Shown: positions 1 through 8,136, counted from the first letter of the stretch. The stretch: DNA of 46,615 nucleotides from an uncultured Mucilaginibacter sp. (GCF_937859865.1 NZ_CALMAT010000035.1:1-46615); one strand, 5' to 3'. The notes: generated by a model not told the origin, from the sequence alone. Numbers and translations are program-made.

Positions 1-222
1 CTCCTTATCTACTACATATATTAAACCCAGCAAGGTTGCAATCCAAACCCAATCAATCAGGTGTTCTTTGCGTGTAAAAAAACCGGCAGCCAGCAAAAAA
101 ACAATAAAAGTCATCCCGCCTTTTATCCATTGATCCCACTTTGCCGGATGCGGAAACGTTTGCAAAGTGCTGCGGATACTGCGGACCAAAAAAAGCGCAA
201 TCAAAAAAGAAGTAATATCCAT
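1..222 (-). CDS. Small membrane protein, 3' part missing at window edge
   Basis: An open frame of 74 codons runs from the ATG at 222 leftwards off the window start with no stop. It shows two or three hydrophobic segments: near the N terminus (TSFLIALFLV), in the middle (MTFIVFLLAAGFF) and near the edge (WVWIATLLGLIYVV), separated by short basic loops, so it is probably an inner-membrane protein. I do not recognise the family. The same frame stays open upstream to 384 but offers no further ATG, so 222 is the best start. A copy of the 12-base iterated repeat lies 42 bp upstream. Confidence 0.55.
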   Translation of the reverse strand, partial: MDITSFLIALFLVRSIRSTLQTFPHPAKWDQWIKGGMTFIVFLLAAGFFTRKEHLIDWVWIATLLGLIYVVDKE

Positions 223-263
223 CGAAAAAGTTTGAAATTTAGGTGATGCCCTTTTTAATGCCC

Positions 264-275
264 TAAAAGAAGCAT
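264..275 (-). repeat. Iterated 12-mer ATGCTTCTTTTA, exact copy
   Basis: Exact core in the spacer between two divergently read genes. Its AT-rich side points left, towards the start of the partial membrane protein gene. Confidence 0.9.
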
Positions 276-437
276 GTGCAAAATAAGCATATCCGTTGAT
301 AAAAAAATGGCCATCAATAATAGAACAATCCCAAATTTGCAGTCTCAATAACAAAAGCTGATTTTTATCCTTGAACAGATTTTAATCCGAAAGAAAAAAA
401 CAGCAAATTAGCCCGTAGAATCCTAAACCAGATAACC

Positions 438-1115
438 ATGAAAAAACTTCTTTTATCCCTGTTGATTGTTGGCACTTTAACGCCTTGTGTTAACGCCCAG
501 AAAAAACAAAAACGCCAACTTTTGTTTAACGGCAAAAATACCGAGGGCTGGCACACTTATTTAAAACCAACTGTTGGGGCAGCGTGGCAAGTGGTAGACG
601 GCGCACTTCAGCTTGACCCAAAAGCAGAAGGTCAGGGCGATTTGGTAACCGACCAGGAATACGAAAACTTTGAACTTTCTTTGGATTGGAAAATTGCTGA
701 AGGCGGAAACAGCGGCGTTATTTTCGATGTCCATGAAGACCCGGCTTTCCATTCCACTTATGATACCGGAATCGAGATGCAGGTTTTGGACAACATAAAT
801 GCCGACGACAATAAAAAAGACAACCATTTGGCCGGCTCATTATATGATCTGAAAGCGCCATCCCAAAACGTGGCAAAACCGGCAGGCGAGTGGAACAAGG
901 CCAAAATACGCAAACAAAACGGCCATTTAACTTTCTATTTAAACAATGTAAAGATTGTTGAAACCCAAATGGGCAGCCCGGAATGGGAAACGCTGGTAAA
1001 CAACAGCAAGTTTAAAACCTGGAAAAATTTTGCCAAGTATCCGAAAGGGCATATTGCTTTGCAAGACCACGGCGGGCAGGTGTCGTACAAAAACATCAGC
1101 ATTACAGAACTTTAA
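438..1115 (+). CDS. Secreted DUF1080 (3-keto-disaccharide hydrolase-like) protein
   Basis: A 225-residue protein with a signal peptide (about residues 1-20, ending VNA before Gln). A single DUF1080 domain fills the rest: it opens with LLFNGKNTEGW, has the central GGNSGVIFDV and TGIEMQVLDN strands, and ends with GHIALQDHGG and a KNISI tail. The fold is a concanavalin-like beta sandwich. Relatives act on 3-keto-glycosides or other sugars, usually in the periplasm, and this is inferred here from family only. It is a single-gene unit and ends before a strong hairpin shared with the convergent DUF983 gene. Confidence 0.88.
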   Translation: MKKLLLSLLIVGTLTPCVNAQKKQKRQLLFNGKNTEGWHTYLKPTVGAAWQVVDGALQLDPKAEGQGDLVTDQEYENFELSLDWKIAEGGNSGVIFDVHEDPAFHSTYDTGIEMQVLDNINADDNKKDNHLAGSLYDLKAPSQNVAKPAGEWNKAKIRKQNGHLTFYLNNVKIVETQMGSPEWETLVNNSKFKTWKNFAKYPKGHIALQDHGGQVSYKNISITEL

Positions 1116-1166
1116 AAGCTGTTTGGATGCCGGTTTTCTAAAAAAAATTCACCTTTCGCATTAATT

Positions 1167-1215
1167 TATAAAAGAAGCATCCCGAAATTTTACTTTTCGG
1201 GATGCTTCTTTTATA
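1167..1215. terminator. Hairpin terminator built from two head-to-head 12-mers
   Basis: Perfect 21-bp arms (1167-1187 and 1195-1215) with a 7-nt loop. The outer part of each arm is the iterated 12-mer (1169-1180 and 1202-1213) and the inner part adds CCCGAAA/TTTCGGG. It lies between convergent genes, so it can stop transcription from both sides. This is the arrangement in which Neisseria uptake sequences often occur. The right copy extends through the full 29-bp form to about 1230. Confidence 0.85.
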
Positions 1216-1240
1216 GGCAAAAAATTGGTGTCTTTTTGGT

Positions 1241-1663
1241 TTAATGCGGAGGCTTGTTTTGGTTTCTTTCGGCAATTGGTTTGATGTCTGGCTGGTATTT
1301 TACCTGCCTCGGCGTAAGCCAGTACAAAAGCATCACCCTGGAATACCTGAAATTAAAGGGCGACAACAAAAACGAAACCACAAAAATAACCCCAATATAC
1401 AGCCAGGGCGAATCCATGTTACCGGTGAAAGTATAAACTGCAATCACCGTTGCCACAATTTCGGCCACGTTCAACGCGTAACTGGCATACATCGAAACAT
1501 AAAAATAACCTGGTTCCTGCTCAAACAAAAAGCCGCAATAAGGGCAGGTTTCGTACATTTTTTGGATATGAAAACCATACATGCTGTGGTTAAACAAATT
1601 GCCTTTGCGGCAGCGCGGGCATTTGGCATGGAGCATCGCATTGGCTTTGGAAACTTTTTCCAT
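1241..1663 (-). CDS. DUF983 family zinc-ribbon membrane protein
   Basis: A 140-residue protein with two CxxC knuckles (CPRC at 15-18, CPYC at 40-43) that form an N-terminal zinc ribbon. Two transmembrane helices follow (about 59-80 and 87-105), and the tail is hydrophilic and basic. This is the layout of the DUF983 family, whose function is unknown. Starts at the ATG at 1663. It is convergent with the DUF1080 gene. The family is widespread in Bacteroidota, and nothing in the neighbourhood gives a more specific role. Confidence 0.85.
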   Translation of the reverse strand: MEKVSKANAMLHAKCPRCRKGNLFNHSMYGFHIQKMYETCPYCGFLFEQEPGYFYVSMYASYALNVAEIVATVIAVYTFTGNMDSPWLYIGVIFVVSFLLSPFNFRYSRVMLLYWLTPRQVKYQPDIKPIAERNQNKPPH

Positions 1664-1900
1664 CGTGTTTTTACTTAGGTCTATGTAACAGGTTGAACAG
1701 TTAATGCAATGATAGCAAGAGTTGGTTAAATTGCTTCGGTATAAAAATCTGTTTTAACACAATATTAAATTGCGCAATAAAATGTAATCATTTAATAAAT
1801 TTCTGTTGATGATTTTTACCTGCTAAAAACAGTATGCTTTAAGAACTAATGTTTCCAGATTTTTTGTCTGAGTTTTTTGTAGGAAATTCGCTGCTGACCT
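1664..1900. other. Spacer between divergent DUF983 and modE-like genes
   Basis: 237 bp, AT-rich, holding the promoters of two divergent genes. I see no iterated 12-mer, no ModE-type palindrome and no clear hairpin here. Confidence 0.5.
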
Positions 1901-2242
1901 ATGCCTCAAAAAAAACCATTAAAACTAACCGGCCGCATTTGGCTGGAAACTGAAGACGGGCCGGTTTTAGGTTCCGGCAGGGTAGAACTGCTGGAACGTA
2001 TCCAACAGTCCGGCTCGTTGCGGCAGGCGGCTTTGCAGATGAAAATGTCGTACAAACAAGCCTGGGACATGATCAAACACATGAACGAACAGTTGGGCGG
2101 GCCGGTAATTGTGGCGCAACGTGGCGGCAAAGGCGGCGGAAATACGATTGTAACGGAGAACGGGCTGAAAGCAATTGTGCTTTTTCATTCCTGCCAAAAA
2201 CTGTTTCACGATTTTTTGAAGGATAACCAGCCCAAATCCTAA
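1901..2242 (+). CDS. ModE-type winged-helix regulator, DNA-binding domain only
   Basis: A 113-residue protein matching the N-terminal LysR-like winged helix of ModE: GRIWLETEDGPVLGSGRVELLERI, then GSLRQAALQMKMSYKQAWDMI as the helix-turn-helix and a wing containing RGGKGGG. E. coli ModE has about 260 residues, because it carries a C-terminal molybdate-binding di-Mop region; this protein ends right after the HTH domain. It therefore either responds to Mo through another protein or senses it differently. The next gene is a TonB-dependent receptor preceded by a ModE-box-like palindrome, which supports a role in molybdenum homeostasis. The target is inferred, not shown. Confidence 0.85.
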   Translation: MPQKKPLKLTGRIWLETEDGPVLGSGRVELLERIQQSGSLRQAALQMKMSYKQAWDMIKHMNEQLGGPVIVAQRGGKGGGNTIVTENGLKAIVLFHSCQKLFHDFLKDNQPKS

Positions 2243-2273
2243 CCGCTTTTTTTGCTGATTTTTTTGATTCTTC

Positions 2274-2434
2274 AGAGCCTGTTTAAATTCTATCCTGAAA
2301 ATTTATAATGCTTCTTTTATGCCAATAAATTTTGTGTTTGGGTTTTATGCCAAAACAAAAATCATAAGAGAACAACAATTTTTATGTGGTAAAAGAAGCA
2401 TGGAAAATATTTGAACAATATTTAAACAGATTCT
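2274..2434. repeat. Symmetric nested-palindrome element, copy A
   Basis: 161 bp. Outer ends are AGAGCCTGTTTAAAT on the left and an inverted ATTTAAACAGATTCT on the right. 34 bp inside each end lie inverted 12-mers (2308-2319 on +, 2390-2401 on -) that enclose a 94-bp block. The element fills most of the spacer between the modE-like gene and the TonB-dependent receptor. It encodes nothing. A target duplication is not obvious. Confidence 0.8.
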
Positions 2435-2451
2435 GAAAACGATTTTGATTT

Positions 2452-2477
2452 TCGTTATGTTTACAAAAATATAACGA
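2452..2477. promoter_or_regulatory. ModE-box-like operator before the TonB-dependent receptor
   Basis: Inverted repeat TCGTTAT (2452-2458) and ATAACGA (2471-2477), separated by 12 nt and ending 6 nt before the ATG. The half-sites CGTTAT and ATAACG with 12-nt spacing equal the modA operator bound by E. coli ModE as I remember it. A -7-like TATGTTTA (2456-2463) overlaps the left half-site, so binding would probably repress. Confidence 0.65.
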
Positions 2478-2483
2478 TTGTTG

Positions 2484-5054
2484 ATGTATAAAAATTTTAC
2501 CGCTGTTGTTTTCTTTCTCGTTTCCGGGTTACCAGTTGTTGCACAGCAAAAGAAGCATGCCGAACAGAAATTGGATACGTTGCTTGATAAAACACGGGCC
2601 TTGCAGGAAGTTGTGGTTTCGGCTTCCAAAAGCAGCGAAAACATTTTGCGTTCGCCGGTCAGCATCGAAAGGGTTGATACTTCAGCTTTTAAACTTTCTG
2701 CCGCGCCTTCTTTTTTTGATGCGCTCGAAAACGTAAAAGGTGTGCAAATGATTACGCCGAGTTTGGGTTTCCGCATCATCAACACGCGCGGTTTTGCCAA
2801 TACAACCAACGTTCGGTTTACGCAATTGGTGGATGGCATAGATAATCAAGCCCCGCATATTGGTGCGCCAATCGGAAACGCGATGGGGCCAAGCGACCTG
2901 GATATTGAACATGTAGAAATTATTCCCGGCACGGCTTCTGCGCTTTACGGTTTAAACGCCATTAACGGATTGGCCAATTTCATTACTAAAAACCCGTTTA
3001 CCAGTACCGGCGTTACGGTTCAGCAAAAAACCGGCGTAAACCATTTAAACGATGCAGAAACAGGGGCGAAGCTGTTTGCAGAAACCAGTCTGCGCATCGC
3101 CGAAAAAATTTCCAACCGTTTTGCTTTTAAACTAAATGGAACTTTAACAAAAGGTTACGATTGGATTGCCGATGACCGGACGGATTTAAACGCTTCGGCC
3201 AATGTTGGCGTGGGCATTTCGGGCGGCGTTAACAATCCGGGTTACGACCCCACAAGTGGTTACGGCAATGAATCTTCTGACCGGAAAACGGTTACTTTAG
3301 GCGGAAAGCAATACGTGGTTGCCCGGACGGGTTATTACGAAAAGGAAGTTACCGATTATCACCTGCAAAACATCAAAGCGGATTTGGGTTTGGTTTACAA
3401 GCTGACCGATGAAACTGATATTACCTACACTTACCGTTTTGCCGACATTGACAATATTTACCAACGCGCCAACCGTTTTCGTTTGAAGGATTATATTTTG
3501 CAGCAACATGCGCTGGAAATCAAGAACCCGATTTTTCAGTTTCGCACTTATTTAAACACAGAAAATACAGGCAAATCGTACAACTTGCGTTCGGCAGCAG
3601 AGAATGAAGACAAAGCTTTTAAACCCGATAACAACTGGTATGCCGATTTTACAACCGGCTTTAACCGGGCAAGGGCGAACGGAACAGACGTACAACAAGC
3701 TTTAATTGCGGCCAGGCAATTTGCAGACCAAGGCCGTTTGCAACCCGGAACTGCTGCTTTTAACAACGCTTTATCTGCCTTGGCCAATGTAAACAATTGG
3801 GATATTGGTTCGGCGTTGCGGGTAAATGATCAAATGTTTCATGCAGAAGGCCAGATTGATATTTCCAAAGCTATTTCTTCGGATTTTAAAAAACAAACTG
3901 GTTTTGATTTTCTGGCCGGTTTTGATCACCGCGATTATATCATTGACCCGGATGGCAACTATTTTGTCAACCCTGACAAAAGCAAACCCAATGCTGTTTT
4001 TCCCTATGGAAGAACGGGCGGCTTTTTACAAGCAGGGAAAGATTTGTTGGACAGCAAAATCCGGCTGACGGCAACTTTGCGTGCCGACCGAAATGATTAC
4101 TTCAACCTTAAATTTAACCCGCGTTTTACGGCTGTTTTTTCTCCCATAGAAGAACAAAACTTTCGGGTTTCTTTTCAAAGCGGTTACCGTTTCCCCAGTA
4201 TTTTTGAAGCTTTTTCTAATGTAAACAGTGGCGGCGTAAAACGGATTGGCGGTTTACGGGTGATGTCGAACGGTGTTTTAGAAAATTCTTATTTAAAAAG
4301 TTCGATTGATGCTTTTCAGGCTGCCGTTAAAAATGATTTTAACCAAGGCACTGCAACCAACGCTGCTATTACAAAAGAAAAAGGTTTGCTGGTAAAAAAT
4401 TATTACGATTACATCAAACCCGAACATATTAATTCGTTTGAAATCGGCTACAAGTCTTTGTTTTTCAACCAAAAACTAAAATTAGATTTGGATTTTTACT
4501 ACAATAAATACGATAACTTCATCGCGCAGGTAGAGATGAGCACACCAAATACTTCCAACCCGGATTCTGTAGCCATCAACTTAAACGATAAAAACAAGCA
4601 GTCGCGCTACCGGGTTTGGACGAATTCGCGCAGCACGGTTTACAATTATGGCGGAAGTTTGGGTTTATCGTACCAATTTTTGCAGCAGTTTGTTTTTTCG
4701 GGAAATGCTTCTTACGCTAAATTGCAGCGAACCGATAATAACGATGGTTTGGAAGATGGTTTTAATACGCCGCAGTGGATCACCAATATTGCTTTTGGCG
4801 GAAACCATTTGTACCGAAGTTTAGGTTTCAACGTGAGTTATAAATGGCAAAGCAGTTATTATTCGCAAACATTTTTGGTGAACGGCAACGTAAAAAGTTA
4901 CGGAACGGTTGATGCACAAGTGAATTACAACATCATCAAAACCTTGAATTTGAAAATTGGTGCCAGCAATTTGTTCAACCATTATTATTACTCGTACCTC
5001 GGCGGCCCTTCCGTTGGTGGTTTGTATTATACCACGCTTACTTATCAGTTGTAA
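2484..5054 (+). CDS. TonB-dependent outer-membrane receptor, possibly for molybdenum
   Basis: 856 residues from the ATG at 2484 (an in-frame TTG at 2478 is less likely). A signal peptide ends at VVAQ. A TonB-box-like LQEVVVSAS stretch comes next, then a plug domain (about 45-170, with the IEHVEIIPGTASALYG plug signature) and a 22-strand-type barrel ending in YYTTLTYQL, with the usual terminal aromatic/Leu pattern. It has no N-terminal carboxypeptidase-like domain and no SusD partner, so it is not a SusC-type glycan importer. The ModE-like gene upstream and the ModE-box-like operator suggest a Mo, W or chelate substrate. The substrate is inference; the receptor call is secure. Confidence 0.9.
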   Translation: MYKNFTAVVFFLVSGLPVVAQQKKHAEQKLDTLLDKTRALQEVVVSASKSSENILRSPVSIERVDTSAFKLSAAPSFFDALENVKGVQMITPSLGFRIINTRGFANTTNVRFTQLVDGIDNQAPHIGAPIGNAMGPSDLDIEHVEIIPGTASALYGLNAINGLANFITKNPFTSTGVTVQQKTGVNHLNDAETGAKLFAETSLRIAEKISNRFAFKLNGTLTKGYDWIADDRTDLNASANVGVGISGGVNNPGYDPTSGYGNESSDRKTVTLGGKQYVVARTGYYEKEVTDYHLQNIKADLGLVYKLTDETDITYTYRFADIDNIYQRANRFRLKDYILQQHALEIKNPIFQFRTYLNTENTGKSYNLRSAAENEDKAFKPDNNWYADFTTGFNRARANGTDVQQALIAARQFADQGRLQPGTAAFNNALSALANVNNWDIGSALRVNDQMFHAEGQIDISKAISSDFKKQTGFDFLAGFDHRDYIIDPDGNYFVNPDKSKPNAVFPYGRTGGFLQAGKDLLDSKIRLTATLRADRNDYFNLKFNPRFTAVFSPIEEQNFRVSFQSGYRFPSIFEAFSNVNSGGVKRIGGLRVMSNGVLENSYLKSSIDAFQAAVKNDFNQGTATNAAITKEKGLLVKNYYDYIKPEHINSFEIGYKSLFFNQKLKLDLDFYYNKYDNFIAQVEMSTPNTSNPDSVAINLNDKNKQSRYRVWTNSRSTVYNYGGSLGLSYQFLQQFVFSGNASYAKLQRTDNNDGLEDGFNTPQWITNIAFGGNHLYRSLGFNVSYKWQSSYYSQTFLVNGNVKSYGTVDAQVNYNIIKTLNLKIGASNLFNHYYYSYLGGPSVGGLYYTTLTYQL

Positions 5055-5075
5055 AGCAGACTGAAAAAGTAGTGC

Positions 5076-5087
5076 TAAAAGAAGCAT
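5076..5087 (-). repeat. Iterated 12-mer, exact copy
   Basis: Lies 22 bp after the receptor stop codon, in the spacer before the convergent Fur-family gene. Confidence 0.9.
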
Positions 5088-5127
5088 CTGCTTTATTAAA
5101 ATTTTGAAATAGATAAATCAAAACCAA

Positions 5128-5553
5128 TCAGATTGCAACTGTGCATTTATCACAAATCCCTGAAGCTGATACGTTTAAACTATTTACCTTAAACCCTTTT
5201 GGTACATTAACGGTAGGAATGTGTGAATCCGGAAGGCAAAAAATATGGTTGCAAGCTGTGCAATTGAAATGGAGATGCTCGTCGTGGTGTTCATGTTTTG
5301 TACAGGAAGCAGAACATAAAGCGTAATTTGCAGTCCCATCCAAACCCAAAACTTTATGGATGATCCCTTTTTCTTCAAACGTGCTTAAAATACGGTACAA
5401 CGTAACCCGGTCAACCTGTTTGCCTATAATTTCTTCCAGTTCCGGTTGCGAAGTTGCCATTTCCCTGGATTTTAAAACAGATAAAACACTAATCCTCGGC
5501 GTTGTTTTTTTAAGCTGGTGCTTTTGCAGCAGTTCGTTAAATTCATTATTCAT
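5128..5553 (-). CDS. Fur-family metal-responsive repressor (Zur-like)
   Basis: 141 residues from the ATG at 5553 (a TTG three codons upstream is the only longer option). The winged helix covers about 10-80 (TPRISVLSVLKSR, then VDRVTLYRILSTFEEKGII). The regulatory His cluster is HEHHDEHLHF, and two structural-zinc CxxC pairs follow (CTAC near 100 and CDKC near 134). It lies 63-73 bp downstream of a MerC-domain gene in the same direction and is probably co-transcribed. That pairing and the operator before merC suggest zinc or another divalent metal. Whether it is Zur, PerR or Fur cannot be settled from the sequence. Confidence 0.88.
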   Translation of the reverse strand: MNNEFNELLQKHQLKKTTPRISVLSVLKSREMATSQPELEEIIGKQVDRVTLYRILSTFEEKGIIHKVLGLDGTANYALCSASCTKHEHHDEHLHFNCTACNHIFCLPDSHIPTVNVPKGFKVNSLNVSASGICDKCTVAI

Positions 5554-5625
5554 ATCCAACAAATCTAATACTTCTTTTACCGGTTAAAATTCATCATTGA
5601 TCAACATCAAAGTTTTGTTGGTTTT

Positions 5626-6045
5626 TCATTTTGTACGGTTTACAATTTGTGTTTTATAATGATGCTTAACAAAACACCTGCCCTTATAATTTAGGTTGAG
5701 ATAATGAGCAAAAGCGATGGACAACCCGCCGAAAGGCAAAATAAATGGTTCCAGGTTTTTGGGAAGGAACAAATGAACTACGCCAATGATGCTGAAACCG
5801 GTAGCCAGCAAAACCAACGGTAAAACGTTTTGATGAAGTTTGTAGGCAGATAAGATTGATACGCCGGCTATCAGCAGCGAAAACAAAACCATGGCTATTT
5901 CTGCCCAGCCTTTTACTAAAAACCCGATCCCAAGCAGCGGAAGCAGGGTTAACAAAACAGGAAAAAAGGCACAATGAATGGCACAAAGCACGGAAGCCGT
6001 GATCCCGACTTTATCCAAGGTTTGGTTGAATTTTAAATTTTTCAT
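5626..6045 (-). CDS. MerC-domain inner-membrane protein
   Basis: 139 residues from the ATG at 6045; a TTG at 6057 would fall inside the operator and is rejected. It has four hydrophobic helices and the MerC-type cysteine pair CAIHC at 21-25 in the first helix, followed by FFPVL. MerC proteins carry mercuric ion across the inner membrane in mer operons, but Bacteroidota MerC-domain proteins beside Fur-family genes have no mer genes and are more likely tied to zinc or general metal handling. The gene is first in a two-gene unit with the Fur-family repressor. Confidence 0.82.
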   Translation of the reverse strand: MKNLKFNQTLDKVGITASVLCAIHCAFFPVLLTLLPLLGIGFLVKGWAEIAMVLFSLLIAGVSILSAYKLHQNVLPLVLLATGFSIIGVVHLFLPKNLEPFILPFGGLSIAFAHYLNLNYKGRCFVKHHYKTQIVNRTK

Positions 6046-6074
6046 TTGCTTTTGCAACTAAGTTGCTTTTGCAA
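6046..6074. promoter_or_regulatory. Candidate Fur-family operator before merC-fur
   Basis: Two direct copies of TTGCTTTTGCAA (6046-6057 and 6063-6074). Each is a TTGC-N4-GCAA dyad, and together they form a central GCAAC-TAA-GTTGC palindrome (6054-6066). It directly abuts the merC start codon, as expected for autoregulation by the downstream repressor. The site is visible; the assignment is inferred. Confidence 0.65.
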
Positions 6075-6103
6075 ATGTAGAAAATTAAATTTAACCAGAA
6101 AAA

Positions 6104-6139
6104 ATACCGATAAAAGAAGCATGCTTCTTTTATCGGTAT
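6104..6139. repeat. Perfect 36-bp palindrome of two overlapping 12-mers
   Basis: Two exact cores in opposite orientation (6111-6122 and 6121-6132) share their AT bases, and flanking ATACCG/CGGTAT completes perfect symmetry with no loop. It lies in the spacer between the hydrolase and merC genes, both read leftwards. Confidence 0.85.
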
Positions 6140-6144
6140 AAAAA

Positions 6145-6181
6145 CATCAAAAGCTATAAAATCTACTTAAAGCTTTTGATG
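6145..6181 (-). terminator. Terminator of the dienelactone hydrolase gene
   Basis: 11-bp arms CATCAAAAGCT (6145-6155) and AGCTTTTGATG (6171-6181) with a 15-nt loop, 41 bp past the hydrolase stop. A T-rich run follows on the minus strand. Confidence 0.6.
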
Positions 6182-6221
6182 CTTCTAAACAAAAAGTTTA
6201 GGCTTGCAATGGTTGTTTTTT

Positions 6222-6989
6222 CTACAGGATTTCGTTCAAAAACAGTTTCATGTGTTCCCACGAACGTTTATCGGCCAGTTCATTATAAGCAGCGCCTTTG
6301 GCATTATCGTTTCCGGCATGTGGGTCGGTAAAAGAATGTACAGCATTGCCGTAAAAAATCATCTGCCAGTCCGCTTTGCTATCGCGCATTTCCTGCTGAA
6401 AAGCCAAAACTTCTGCCTGTGGCTCATTCGGATCGTCGGCACCATGACAAACCAAAACTTTCGGTTTGATCTGTTCTATCGGTCTGCCGGCATCTCTTCC
6501 TAATCCGCCATGAAAAGAAACCACGCCGCGGACCGGGAAATTGGAACGTGCCATTTCGAGTACACCTGTTCCGCCAAAACAAAAACCAATTGCAGCAATC
6601 CGGGAAGGATCGGCACTTGATTTTATCAATTGCTGCATGGCCAATTCAATACGGTGCTGGTAAGCTTTAAAATCTTTTTTGTAGAAGCCAGCTAATTTTC
6701 CGGCTTCAGCAGGGCTTTTTGGATAATTACCGACACCATAAATATCAGCTACAAAAGCATAATAGCCTAATTTGGCCAGTTTTTCGGCTGTTTCTTTGGC
6801 ATGTGCATCAATGCCCATCCAGGCTGGGAGAACTAAAATGCCAGCCTTTTTCTTTGTATTGTTTTCTGGACGAATGCCAAAGCCAGACAGCTTTTGGTTT
6901 CCGTCTTGATAAAATACCGGTTTTAACTGTGCATTAGCTAAAGGTAGGGCCAGCATAAATGCAAAAATAAATTGTACTATTTTTTTCAT
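6222..6989 (-). CDS. Exported dienelactone hydrolase family protein
   Basis: 255 residues with a signal peptide (1-20, LANA before Gln) and an alpha/beta-hydrolase fold of the dienelactone hydrolase family. The nucleophile is Cys137 in GFCFGG, with Asp186 in HGADDPNEP and His218 in NAVHSF completing the triad. Cys rather than Ser is typical of the family. Many members act on lactones or simple esters, and the substrate here is unknown. Start ATG at 6989; a copy of the 12-mer lies 20 bp upstream. It is a single-gene unit with its own terminator. Confidence 0.88.
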   Translation of the reverse strand: MKKIVQFIFAFMLALPLANAQLKPVFYQDGNQKLSGFGIRPENNTKKKAGILVLPAWMGIDAHAKETAEKLAKLGYYAFVADIYGVGNYPKSPAEAGKLAGFYKKDFKAYQHRIELAMQQLIKSSADPSRIAAIGFCFGGTGVLEMARSNFPVRGVVSFHGGLGRDAGRPIEQIKPKVLVCHGADDPNEPQAEVLAFQQEMRDSKADWQMIFYGNAVHSFTDPHAGNDNAKGAAYNELADKRSWEHMKLFLNEIL

Positions 6990-7008
6990 TGTTAAAAATA
7001 ATATTTAA

Positions 7009-7020
7009 ATGCTTCTTTTA
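7009..7020 (+). repeat. Iterated 12-mer, exact copy
   Basis: 20 bp upstream of the hydrolase start. It is the last exact copy before a 4.1-kb stretch with none. Confidence 0.9.
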
Positions 7021-8136
7021 TTACTAAATAATAAATAAAAAAAGTGTTGTGTTTTTTATTCTATACACTTTGTTTTAATAAAGAACCTTTTGTAAAAGGT
7101 ATAAATAAGTTATATTTATTTGGTTTTTAAAATCTTACAAATCATATAAACAGTATTGGTTCTATTAATGGTTTAACCAACTGTGCATTATTGTGTACAT
7201 TATATGATCTATTAAATACTGCTTTTAACACTTCAAAAACAAGTTGAAATATGTGTTAAAAAACGGGTGATTTTTAAAATACTGCTTTAATACGCAGAAT
7301 TACTTTAGGATGAAATACGACTGGAATAATCAAAGTTAATAGTAACCTAAATTTTTTTACCTATTAAAAATTTTATTATTAAGTAGTAGAAAAGGTGTTA
7401 ACATATTTTGCTTTTGATTATAATCTTTACTAGACCTAAAAATTTTAAAATTTATTTTTTAAATATTAATTACGAACAATTTAGATAAATTATTTACAGT
7501 AATTGAATGTATTACGTTTGAATCAGAAAAAATATGAAGCTAAAGTTATACTTGAAGCGTTTTTTTAATTTTAGGAATACAGTAACTGTTTTATCTTATT
7601 TATTTGTTAAAAAAGTATTTAATCTGTTTTATTTAAAAATGTTCAAAATCCTAATCCATTTTTTAAAAATCGTATTTCTATAAAATTAAGCATAAAAAAG
7701 CTTTAATGACAGATTTACTTCTGTTTGTGCTTCAAGGGATAAATTTTATTCCATTTATAAATTTTATATCTATTAAAATAAAAACTAAGCACAAATAATA
7801 TTTAATTATAACCTCTTGGAAATTGATTATTTAAAAAGTTAATCAATATTTATTATTGCTTAAATAACTTATAATTTCAAAAAATAACCCTTCAAGTTCT
7901 TGTACCGTAGAAGCCTGCAAAATTAAAATTGTGGCTAAAATACAATACAAACTGTTTCTAAAAATAGACACACTTCAAAATAGAAGTTTGTGCCAATCGC
8001 GAATTCTTGTTCCTTCTATTTCTTACTCAACTGTGAGTTTGATACCAGTAACTACCACAATAAGCATTTGGATCTACAAAAACCTTTAAAATAACAAAAA
8101 TCAATATTTAAAACACTAAAAAACTAAACGAATCTT
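7021..8136. other. AT-rich non-coding stretch before the surface-protein genes
   Basis: 1.1 kb of strongly AT-biased DNA with no credible gene on either strand. It holds a hairpin with 9-bp arms TTTTAACAC (7223-7231) and GTGTTAAAA (7253-7261), two near-copies of AAATACTGCTTT (near 7215 and 7280), and a smaller hairpin near 7971-7994. It probably carries the promoter and long leader of the downstream cargo genes. I see no known riboswitch and no 12-mer. Confidence 0.5.

Noticed and set aside
1244-1678. 144-codon open frame on the + strand opposite the DUF983 gene
   Set aside because: It is the antisense of a well-supported gene and has no recognisable domain.
2274-2434. Target-site duplication around element A
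   Set aside because: TTC and GAA on the two sides simply extend the inverted ends; no direct repeat of useful length is visible.
4705-4725. ATGCTTCTTACG in the receptor gene as another repeat copy
   Set aside because: Only nine of twelve bases match, which is near what chance gives in a long gene.
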